Shown: positions 55,174 to 64,000 of the stretch, in pieces | Position numbering within the stretch: position 1 is the stretch's first letter | Layout: every line of letters begins with the position of its first letter | Assembly: GCA_000733355.1 (NCBI GenBank) | Contig: JNVV01000043.1 | Span: forward strand, 5,392 to 69,391 | Direction: 5' to 3' | Source: Falciphora oryzae | Taxonomy: Eukaryota > Ascomycota > Sordariomycetes > Magnaporthales > Magnaporthaceae | DNA: 64,000 nt | Program-made: the position numbers and the translations under genes | The notes under the pieces: generated by a model | The model's input: only the letters and a program-made list of their open reading frames with translations | Told to the model about the DNA's origin: nothing | The model's database searches: none

Positions 55174-58041
55174 CTACTCCGCGACAGCCCTGACCTTTTC
55201 CACCTTCTTGCACAGATACTGCCGAACGTAGGTGTGCGACCCAACATTCGCCGCAATCCAGAAATCCTCATGAAATCGGAGACTGCCCCCAATTGCGGCT
55301 CCCACAACCGGGCTGATAGCCGAGATGGGGGCGATGAACCATCCCAGAATCCGCGACACGACCTCCTCCCCGTGGACCGGATCATCTTGGGTCTTGGACG
55401 TCGTCCAGAACCGCGAGGGATTCTCAACCACTGGGCTCATGGCGTTTGGAGTCCGATTGACGATGTCGTAAAACGTCCACCTTGGTCCGAGCTTGTCGAG
55501 GATATGCAGCCTCTCGTCTGCTCGGACGTTGCCGAGCACGCGGGCAGGCGGTATCGTGACGCGAGAGAGCAGGTGACGGTCGCGGTCGAAGAGACGATAG
55601 AGAGCGTTACCTAGCGCGCCCGTGAAGGCGGCCATGACGTCGAGTAGCTGCAACACGCACAGGCGGTTCTTCACCCAGGCTTTTTCGTCGAGGTGGTATT
55701 TGTGAGGCGACCGGAACAAGTGAAACTGGAGGAGAGAGAGGCTGTCGCCGGGCAAGAGCCAGAGCCTGTCTAGGAGCACCCGAGAAGACAGGTCGGTGGA
55801 GGAAAACCAGCAGAGACTCGCAAGAGACTTGGAGTGGGACTCGGAGGGGCTGTCGACGCATCGGCGGATATATTCGATCAGATCGTAATCGACGCTGGGC
55901 TTGCTCTGGTTGTACTCGGTCATGAGACAGTTTGGCTGGTAGAGACTCTTACCGAAGCCCTCGATGTGGTTCCCGAAGCTGACGAGGTAGCGCGGCCACC
56001 GGAAGCTTTCCTCTCTGCCGTCTTTGGGAGGTAGTGGGATGACGTACTCGAAGTCGTTGCCGCTGAGGAGCAGGTTGACCAAGAGCTGGCAATTGTTGGT
56101 GAGGATGCTCCACTCGCCTCTGTCTTTTCTCTGTACGAGGATGTTGGCGATGCGAGAGAGATGTTTGTCCACCTCCCCTCCGAGGCACATCTCAAGGCTC
56201 AACTTCAAATCCTCGGCCAGCTTCCTGAGCTCAGACCGTCGTTGTAGCGCCTCCTTTTCTCTGGCGAGACTTATGTACCTGTCGCCTAGCTGCATTAGGA
56301 GTTGCACGACAGTGTCCTCGCGTGACTGCGCCGACTTGGGATATCCGGAGAAGGCGGCGCCATAAACTCTCTTGAGACAGGCGAGAATCGGTCTGGGCCT
56401 GAAGGGCCGCTTCTCGGTACTGACGTCTCGGTGGGGTTTCCCGGTGTCTCTGTCCCAGTAGAAAAACGGCCGCGGCTCCATCCGCCAAGCGTCGTCGACG
56501 TCTCCTACTCCGCCGTCGCCGAAAAAAGCCGGTGGTGGACGTGGTGAGACCAAGACACCGTGTTTGGTTCTGGGTATCGCAATTAATTGGTGAATTGTAC
56601 AGATTACCCCGAAGGTCTAGAGTGGTTGCCGCACTTACCCGGGCAGGCCAGACTCAAATATAAGAGGCCCGAACATTAGGGATAGGTGGAAGTTCCCAGA
56701 TGGGGCGTAATGGCCTTTCATCATGAGGCCAACTGTGCGAAGGAACAGTCGCGGGTCTGCCGGCCACAGTCCCTCGGTTGATTGGAGAGTCTTCTCGATG
56801 AACTTTGCCTTTGCGGTTCGACCGGCTTTATTTTTCGAATTCGAGTTCACGCGGGGATCACGTTCTTTTCGTCGGTGGAGCTCCGCCTTGGTGAGCTTAG
56901 CGCGAACGACTTCGGGGTCTGGTCAAGTCCCAACGGGAGAATGGAGTTAGATGCCATGATTGCCTATCTGGTTACCCCACATGTAAGACCTCACAGGTAA
57001 TTAAAGTAGCTCAGACTTACCCTTGATGTTCGGCTCGCTGTACGTTACCTCGTGCAAGTGATTGAGATCACAAGGATATAGAATCCCGGTGTTGGTTATA
57101 CTCATGCAAACCGAGCAAACTCGGTATGCCGGATAGTGTTTCGGGTAAGCCTCACCTTGGGTCAGCTTTTCGTTGAGGTCATGAAAAACTGGAGGACCAG
57201 GCTCTTCCGGTAATGACTCGTAGAAGCAAGAAGATTTGCAGCCCTCACTGCATTCGTAGAATGTCGGAGATTTGATCAGAAGCTGGCATTGGCTGCAGGT
57301 AATCCCGCGGACAACGTGTACGCTTCGGCCTTCCTTGCAAATCTCGACTCGCTCAACTAGATGGGCGATTGATTAGAAGAGTAGAGGCCAGCTTGGGATA
57401 ACTGGTAGGCGGCCAGCCCCTTACCATCTGGCTGGTTTTGCTGCACGTTAACGTGTGTCTGTGAGCCATTTGTTGGCTCGTAAAGGACATCAAGGTCAAG
57501 AAGGCCTTGCGTGTGCAGCTACGCGTTAGTGGCGCAATTGAGCTCGATGGGTAGAATTTCGCCGGTGGGTTTGCCATGAAACTCACCGGAAGCCTGCAAA
57601 ATCAGACGAGCAGCCCACTCTCGCTTCTCTCTTGGTGCGGTGAAATGATCTGTTTAAAACACATTAGCTTGGGTTCACGCCGGGTAACAGGAGGCGCGAC
57701 TGTTTAATTATACATCTTGCGGCCTTGATAGTCTCTCCGTACAAATCCGACGTGGAGTCTTTGTCAAAACCGGACTGGCAGCCAACTTCAAAGCTGTTAG
57801 CTCCGACTTAGACACAATTCCATGTGTCGTTCGTACCCCAGACGTCAAATATCTTCTTGAAGCTCTCACAGCACGAGTCCAGGTCAACCTGAGGCTTGAG
57901 TGCAAGATCTTCTGAGGAACATAGTTCGGCGTAGAACTCAATCATGTTTTGAGCCTCCATTCTGACCGACTTCCAGTACAGCTTGCGAAGTTCGCTAAGA
58001 AGGTCATTGGCATCAGTGACTTGTTTTGTCTCGGGGGGCAT
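55174..58041 (-). pseudogene. Conserved-type five-exon protein with two nonsense codons
   Basis: Exons 58041-57714, 57649-57425, 57356-57021, 56918-56639 and 56569-55174 join in frame to 855 codons with good splice sites (GTATAA, GTAAGG, GTAAGT, GTAAGT donors). Two in-frame stops remain: TAA after WNCV (about 57809) and TAG after NCATNA (about 57523), each explained by one C-to-T change of CAA or CAG. The product would have a helical N-terminus, a Cys-rich middle (ITCSQCQLLIKSPTFYECSE, CKSSCFYE, CSVCMSITNTGILYPC) that could bind zinc, and a large C-terminal domain with the motif LTNNCQLLVNLLL. The last exon alone is open for over 460 codons. Function unknown. Readthrough, editing or sequencing error are alternatives to a true pseudogene. 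Confidence 0.65.
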
Positions 58042-59061
58042 TGTTGCGGTGGTGGATAATGAGTGGATTGAGGGGATTAGGCACTCGAATAGCTTTGCTG
58101 CTGAGACAGCTTGGCTAGGGGTTCTCTAAATTGAAGTTAGTACCGGTAGTGTAGTGCTTCCACTCCGGGAATGGCTTGGGGGTAATATAAGGCGCGTAGG
58201 GCGGCGGTGAGATACATGTAAGTAACTAAAATGGCTGCTTTCCGCTTGGAAATTTCTCATCATCCTAGGGCGGCCTCTCTTTGCACTCCTCCGTCTGCAT
58301 TGAGGCCCAAAAGCCGCCGTATCCTGCCACGGTGGCGGCCACCTCAGCTGCATTGCCGATCTTGTTGATGGAGGGAATCGTGAAACTCTGCCTCGGAGAA
58401 ACAAAAATCTTGGAAAGAGGCGGTGTAGACCGGATACCCCGGCTTGTGTGGCCTGTGATGATTGGGTGCATGTGTGCGAAGAAAAGATGCCACGTTTGGC
58501 TCGCTAGGGCAGCTGGCTGCCCAAAAAAGAGCCTAATGTTTTTTTTTGTTTTGTTTTGTTTTTTTGCCAGACATTGGCGACACGAAGCTAGCAACGTTTT
58601 AGCAAGCGCATATACGAAACGGGCGTCTGCGTAGGTAGATATAGCACGTCTCATGGCACATTTGTAGCAATGCAAGAGAGGACTTTACAAACTCTGGAAG
58701 CAAGGGGCCGAGTCCCCACTGTATCGAGCCAACATCATGGACAGGCCGTCGGGAAAAAGCCCTAGCCGGCTCAGATCCACGCTTAAAAGAGCACTCGGCT
58801 TTGGGATATGGGCTGCTCAGGGTGCACCCACGGAAACGACCAGCGCTCCTATGCTCAACAACAGCGCATCTATCTCAGCCCAGTCCGGCTCTGCTCAACA
58901 TTCGGCAGGAACGTCCAGGGCTTGGGCCCAGGCCTCGACATTCCTCGATACCATTCCCACATGCAGTGCTGGTTGGTCCTAGCCCCACTTCTCCCTACTA
59001 CGGTGATTGCCAGCTGGTTTCTATTTTCGCTAGGCACTAATTGTGAGTGTCTCTAGTCACC
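58042..59061. promoter_or_regulatory. Divergent intergenic region between five-exon gene and lipase
   Basis: It contains a T-rich patch (58537-58565). An 81-codon plus frame (58737-58982, MDRPSGKSPSRLRSTLKRAL) starts with a reasonable ATG but has no recognised domain; it could be an upstream ORF of the lipase transcript. Confidence 0.3.
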
Positions 59062-60193
59062 ATGTCACAGCAGAGGGTCCTAGACCGATATCTTGCAGCC
59101 ATCGAGAAACACGGGATCCACAAGATCGAGAGCGATGAGGCGACAGAGTTCAAACCGTAAGCTTTCTATCCTACGGATGTTTAATGGTGTCATTCGGGAT
59201 GAACCGGGGCTCTAACTTCGTGCTAATTAGAACCGAGGAGACGTGGCAGCTCATTCGTCTTGCCGTCTCCCGAGCGAAGAGCATATACTCGGACCCGCCC
59301 TACTCGCCGTGCGACACAACGTTGAGCCCCTCAGGCTACTCCAAGAAGACGACGATATCCGACAACGAGCTGCCGAACCGAGACCATGCCATTGTCGTGA
59401 CTATACGCGGCTCGGCGAGTTTTAAAGATTGGCTGGTGAACCTCAACGGGGCTCCAGTACAAGCCGTGATGGAACATGAATCACTCGAACCGCCTCAGAC
59501 ATGCCACGGAGGCTTTCTCGCCGTGGCAAAGGACATGCAAGGGAACGTCGTGAGGGCGATTGCTGAGAAGCTTGACGGAATAGCCGACACCGGAAGGGAC
59601 GTCGACCTCCTCTTCACAGGCCACTCGGCCGGAGGCGCGATTGCAAAGCTTTTCTATGCCATGAGCTCATCGCCTGACAGTTTATTCTCTAGTGTCATAC
59701 CAAGTAAGTCAATCATTTATGTCAATTGCCACCACCAAGGCTGGTCTGAACTAACATCGCGTGTCCCACTTTCATCTTAGAATTCCGCCATGTCCACTGC
59801 ATCGTCTTTGGTGCGCCGCCCGTGGTTACTTCTCCCATCTCACAACCCCAGTCTCCACCTTTTCAATCCAGCTTGTTTCTGAACATGGTCAATGAGAGAG
59901 ACCCGATTGCCCTCGCCCAGCAGGAGTATATCCACCTCTTGCTCGAGTGTTTCGTCAGGGCCCAGGAGTCAAACGAGGCCTCCAACGCAAAGCTTCAGGT
60001 CCCTAAGCCGATGCTGCGGCTGAGCGGAACCTGCGTTGTCCTGAGGGATGTCAGTGGGGAGATTGAACACACCGAGTGGAGGGCTGCGGTAGTTGCGCCG
60101 GAGGTGTTGGAAAGAAAATTGTTCGGAGACCCGACGATGCATTGTGTCGACAATTACGTGAAAAGGATCGAGGCTGCGTGTCAGGCCAGCTGA
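59062..60193 (+). CDS. Class 3 lipase (alpha/beta hydrolase)
   Basis: Exons 59062-59156, 59231-59703 and 59781-60193 give 326 residues. Introns are GTAAGC...TAG and GTAAGT...TAG. The fold signatures are AIVVTIRGSASFKDWLVNL (oxyanion loop), the nucleophile elbow GHSAGG with Ser164, the acid Asp230 in NERDPI and a His near 308 (TMHCVDNY). No signal peptide is seen, so an intracellular lipase or esterase is likely. This differs from secreted fungal triglyceride lipases. Substrate cannot be told. It lies about 7 kb from the NLR-like gene; a link is speculative. Confidence 0.88.
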
Positions 60194-60761
60194 TTTGACA
60201 ATGTCTCCAACTCGGATGCAAGGTCGTCCATGCTCATTAGAGATGGCGGAAGTAGTGTTGTTCGTTGATAGACGAGGTGTAGGCATCCGTCCGAAAAGTT
60301 GGCATCTTCGATCCTAGGGGCTTCCTGATTCCCGAACTACCTGCACTGCCTTTGACCATGGTCCGTGCGCTCAAATTTCTTGTGTTTGGCAACCATTCAC
60401 ACTTGAAGAAAGGCACATCAACTCGCTGAGCCGCATATAGTCACGACAATGGGTCCATCGACTCCTTTCCCACACGTCAACACAGTATCGCTCTTTGCAT
60501 GGCATATCCGACTGTCCCTGTTCGGGTGCTCCCGAAATGCATGCGCCGGCAGACGAGCACACGAAACGACTTGCTCGGGGAGCACACTGGAATTCTTCTT
60601 CCTAAATCAAGCCCGGATTAAGCAGGGCCGCGGCTTTGGTGGCATCGGCCGAGCAGTGGAACGAGTGGAAGAACGTCTAGAATGGGTCGCAAGAAATACC
60701 TAACATACACCAGTTCTGCGGGTTGCCCCGCAGTGGTGCTCTGATGCTAACCCTTCTACGC
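60194..60761. other. Intergenic, no gene seen
   Basis: No supported frame on either strand between the lipase stop and the next remnant. Confidence 0.4.
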
Positions 60762-61290
60762 CTAGTACATCGGCTTCCTCCGTTGCAGCTCCAGGAGCCG
60801 AACGGACAGAATGTACGACCAGCACATGGTTAAGATGGACAGGCCTCGCTGAGCACTCAGAAGGTCGTGGCCGGGAAGCGGAGGTTGGGAGTAGACATGG
60901 CATTCGACTGGTTTCGGACGGAAGACGCGGAAGTAGACCCGGCGGCCGTGCAGGTACTGGAGATCAAGGCCCTGAACCGCCGTGCCACCCTCGTGTTCGG
61001 GATCCGGAACATGCCACAGCGGCCGCCCGGCGATGTGGCCATGGCGCGGCAGATGAGCCGGGAGGGCGGGGACATCCTTCAGCATGACGGAGGGATCCCC
61101 CACGCCGGCCGGAAAGGCATGCACGGGGAGCGAGTTGGCGCGCTTGAGGAACGCGGTCCATGTTGCCCGACCATCCCGAAAGGCGCGGTCGATGGCCGCT
61201 GAGGGGGGTATCAAAGGGTCGTCGTCGCCGTCGTCCACGCCGATCAATCGGTCCGAGATGGGCGACGAGCTGCTGGCGCTGCTGGTGCTG
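60762..61290 (-). pseudogene. Fragment of an uncharacterised fungal protein
   Basis: The minus frame reads SDRLIGVDDGDDDPLIPPSA, then DGRATWTAFLKRANSLPVHA, then a hydrophobic C-terminal helix (LSILTMCWSYILSVRLLELQ) ending at a TAG in RKPMY. Upstream of 61290 the frame becomes Thr- and Gln-rich low complexity. The helix could be a first membrane segment of a longer protein whose 3' part is missing. Family not recognised. Confidence 0.35.
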
Positions 61291-61674
61291 CTGCTTGACC
61301 TCGTGGGCGAGGGAGGTGACGCATCCGGAACCGGCCAGCCGCGCGGTTGTTGTTGTTATTGTCGTCGTCGTCGTCGTCAATTGGAACACTGGTGCTGCTG
61401 CCGGCCACCGGCTTGACGTAGTCGGTCTCGACGACATGCCCGCCCGTGCATATCCACCCGAGAACACGCTAATGCTGGGCATTTATCGCCACGGGCTTAT
61501 TTCCACTCCGAGGTGACCGGCTTAGGGATTTGGAGCCGACCATATTTGGGGGAGATCGTTTGTCATTGTGAAAGTGGCCTCCAAAACTGCCCCAATCCAG
61601 GCCCGCTCCACCCCCTGCCGGGCTGGGGAAAAAGGCGCCGTATCACGCTCCTAGGCATCAACTGCCAACAGGTG

Positions 61675-61745
61675 GCGTCAGTGGTTTAGTGGTAAAATCC
61701 ATCGTTGCCATCGATGGGCCCCGCGTTCGATTCGCGGCTGACGCA
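61675..61745 (+). tRNA. tRNA-Gly(GCC): tRNA-Gly (GCC)
   Basis: The 71-nt sequence folds as a cloverleaf. The acceptor stem GCGTCAG pairs with CTGACGC. The D arm contains TGGTTTAGTGG (box A). The anticodon stem CATCG/CGATG encloses loop TTGCCAT with anticodon GCC at 61707-61709. The T arm CCGCG...CGCGG encloses TTCGATT (box B), and the discriminator is A61745. No intron. It reads glycine GGC and GGU codons. Confidence 0.95.
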
Positions 61746-62167
61746 AACAGGCCTTGTAAGGCTGTCGGCTTCTCTTTTGCTGGTCTGGTTCTGTGGTGAG
61801 TGCATGTGTTAGGGTCACCTGGGATTTGTCCAAGCCACCGCCATCTAAACGGCCATCATATAAGTAGCTAAAACCCATTCAAATTGAATGAGTCTCCGCA
61901 TATCTTCGGGAACGGATCCTAAGCGCCGTCATCGCGTTATCCATCAACGAGCTTCTGGGGAGTGTCTCAATCAATACCGTTTTCCATAGGTTAAGTCGGC
62001 AACCCAATGAGCGAGGCGTGCTCCCTGGGAGCCGTCACAGCAACGACGAGGATGACATTGCCAGTGCGGTTTTCTAAGTTGTGAGCATGATCAAGATGAT
62101 GGTCAATTAAATCCTATGCTATCCGCCCGCCAATACCTCACGGTCTCCATCCCATCAACCCTTAAAA
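61746..62167. other. Intergenic between tRNA and alcohol dehydrogenase
   Basis: No gene seen. It contains the tRNA 3' flank and the downstream sequence of the convergent dehydrogenase gene. Confidence 0.45.
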
Positions 62168-63306
62168 TCACCTGCTCGTGTCAACAACATACCGCCCCAC
62201 GATCTTCCCCTCCTTCATCATCTCGTACACGCTCTGCAGCTCGCTCAGCCCGACCGTCTTGTGCGGGGCCTTGATCAGCCCCCTGGCGAAGAAGTCGAGC
62301 GCCTCGGCCGTGTCCTGCCTGTTGCCCACATAGCTGCCCTTGATCGTAATCATGCGAATGACCGTGTCGAACACGGGCGCCTTGAGGTGCGCGCCCGCCG
62401 GCAGGCCGATGCACACCACGGTTCCGTGGGGCCGGACATACTCGCTAGCTTGCTGGAACGGCTTCTCGTTGACGGCCAGCAGGATCACGGCCTGCGGGCC
62501 CATGCCGTCAGGGGTCGCGGCGCGGACATCCGCGACGAGGTCCTTGCTGGTCGAAAAGTCCACAAACGCGGACGCGCCCAGCTCGCCCAGGCACGCCTTC
62601 TTCTTCTCCTCACCACCATCAATCGCAATCGCGTGCAGGCCCATGGCGCGCGCGTACTGCAGCGCCATGGCGCCCAGGCCACCGCCAGCACCCACGATCG
62701 CCACAAACTGGCCGGGCCTAGCGCCCGACTCCTTCAGGCCCTTGTAGACAGTAATTCCAGCACACAGCACCGGCGCGACAGTCTCCAGGTCAACCTCCTT
62801 GGGGATGCGGGCAACATGCGCGGCCTTGGCGATGGCGTACTGCTGGAAGGAGCCATCAACCGTGTACCCCGAGAGAAGGGCCTGCTGGCACAGCGGCTCG
62901 TCGCCCTGGCGGCAAAAGGTGCACGACAGGCAGGAGCCGTTGAGCCACTTGATGCCGACGTGGTCGCCGAGCTGGACGTCCGAGACGAGCTCGCCGCGCG
63001 CCACGACGACGCCCGCGCCCTCGTGGCCACCGACGAGGGGCAGCTTGGTCGGCAGCGGCCAGTCGCCCATCATGGCGTGCAGGTCCGTGTGGCACACGCC
63101 CGAGTACTTGACGTTGACCAGAACCTCGTCGGGCCCGGGCTTGGCGACTGGGATCTTCTTGTAGACGACGGCTGTGGGGGATATATGGTTAGTATCGTGT
63201 TGCGCATGGAGGTGAGGACGGGGAGGGTCAATTAATGGGAGGATAACTCACGTCCACCGCTCTTCTCCACCACCTGAGCCATCTGCTCTGTAGGAACGTT
63301 CGCCAT
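62168..63306 (-). CDS. Zinc alcohol dehydrogenase (ADH1-type)
   Basis: Exons 63306-63252 and 63171-62168 give 352 residues, near the usual 345-355. The intron (GTGAGT...CACAG) follows residue 18, a placement giving [12 protein letters not shown] across the junction. Catalytic zinc ligands are Cys45 (CHTD) and His68 (GGHEGAG), with a later Cys in [12 protein letters not shown]. Structural zinc ligands are Cys99, Cys102, Cys105 and Cys113. The Rossmann motif [14 protein letters not shown] binds NAD. No targeting peptide is seen, so it is probably the cytosolic enzyme interconverting ethanol and acetaldehyde. High GC codon use suggests strong expression. All key residues are present. Confidence 0.93.
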
Positions 63307-64000
63307 GCTTTCAACACGGGATGAAAACTGTCGAGATCTGAAGGTCTGTGCCTATCGTTCGTCCCAGGAAGACACGTCAAGGTCTTAGCATATATAAGAA
63401 CAATTTTAGAAGTGAGGTGGCAGAAGAGTATACGGTAGATGATAATAAGAGAAAAAACCACGATAGGAAGAAGGGCGAACAGGCAGTGTTTTATACGACA
63501 ACCCACGATGATGGGATGGTAACGAGACCGAGTGGCAAGACGCTCACATTGGACGAGGGAAAGGGGAGATGGAGTCGATGGGGGCCCTGACTCTCCTTGG
63601 TCACCCCATAGAAATGGCGCTTCGGACCGATCAGAGCACATGACCCCAGCTTGCTTCCCTGGCGGGCGCCGGCTCGAAGCAAGGCGCGGGAAAGCATCGT
63701 CTACCTTGGCTAGGTTAGGTAGAAATTGTGGGAAAGAGGTGTGGGATTTGGGGATTCTCCAAGTTTGCGTTTTGGCAAACAAGGCGGCACTTCTGGAGAA
63801 AAGGAAGGGCGGAAAGGTGGTGTGAGTGAAGCCCGCCGCGTCGTCCTCGGACCAGCGCTCCACATTATATGCAAGGCCGGTGCGGGGAAAGTCAAGATTG
63901 TCCGCCTTGCAGGGGATATTGGTGTGCCAAAATGGTGGATGCCATCCCTGGCTCGATGCAGGAAGGCATCTATCTGTAAGTGCTGTGTTTCTATTAGCTG
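63307..64000. promoter_or_regulatory. Upstream region of the alcohol dehydrogenase gene
   Basis: Leader and promoter of the minus-strand dehydrogenase. Frames on both strands (up to 211 codons from an alternative start) overlap the gene or lack domains. No gene is supported to the window end. Confidence 0.45.

Noticed and set aside
62261..63235. 324-codon plus frame opposite the alcohol dehydrogenase
   Set aside because: Antisense shadow of a GC-rich gene. The minus strand has all zinc ligands and the Rossmann motif.

Overview
The window looks like nuclear DNA of a filamentous ascomycete (Pezizomycotina, probably Sordariomycetes). Genes carry short spliceosomal introns with GTRAGT-like donors and CTAAC/CTGAC-like branch sites. 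Gene families include a dynamin-like GTPase, an HMT1-type ABC half transporter, a PNP-NACHT-ankyrin NLR-like protein and class 3 lipase. The repeats are old transposons whose nonsense codons can be read as C-to-T or G-to-A changes (CAA/CAG/TGG to TAA/TAG), the usual footprint of repeat-induced point mutation (RIP). The species cannot be named from this.

Positions 1-21381 are an almost gene-free, AT-rich transposon nest. In order: an LTR pair only 98 bp apart (1-910); a decayed Ty1/Copia pol (911-5490) split by a 1861-bp pogo/Fot1-like element (3084-4944); a Copia-associated antisense ORF and a candidate LTR (5640-7339); then pogo-like elements and their ~430-bp MITEs inserted in one another (7440-21135), one MITE being split by a 7.8-kb LINE (12040-19829) flanked by a 15-bp target duplication; and a possible hAT terminus at 21381. 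All pogo elements and MITEs start ACGT(G/A)GTT and sit between TA dinucleotides, but differ in a pair of direct-repeat boxes inside the terminal inverted repeat.

Positions 22232-34000 hold the dynamin gene, a gag-like remnant, a 3-ketoacyl-CoA thiolase remnant, the ABC transporter and a run of broken genes (secreted-like protein, GMC oxidoreductase, epoxide hydrolase, thioredoxin reductase). Positions 34450-47800 mix a multi-membrane-span gene, an intact epoxide hydrolase, an acidic coiled-coil protein, a decayed RS-rich/DJ-1-like segment, two copies of a dispersed repeat, a fourth MITE and a small two-exon gene. Positions 48900-64000 hold the NLR-like gene with a short ankyrin array, a broken Q-rich C2H2 factor, a five-exon conserved gene carrying two nonsense codons, a class 3 lipase, tRNA-Gly(GCC) and a zinc alcohol dehydrogenase.

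No operon-like or biosynthetic-cluster logic is visible. The coherent themes are transposon nesting with RIP-like decay on the left, pseudogenes of redox/detoxification enzymes in the middle, and an NLR-type immunity/allorecognition gene on the right. Exon coordinates were derived by hand from splice signals and checked for frame; pseudogene limits are approximate.
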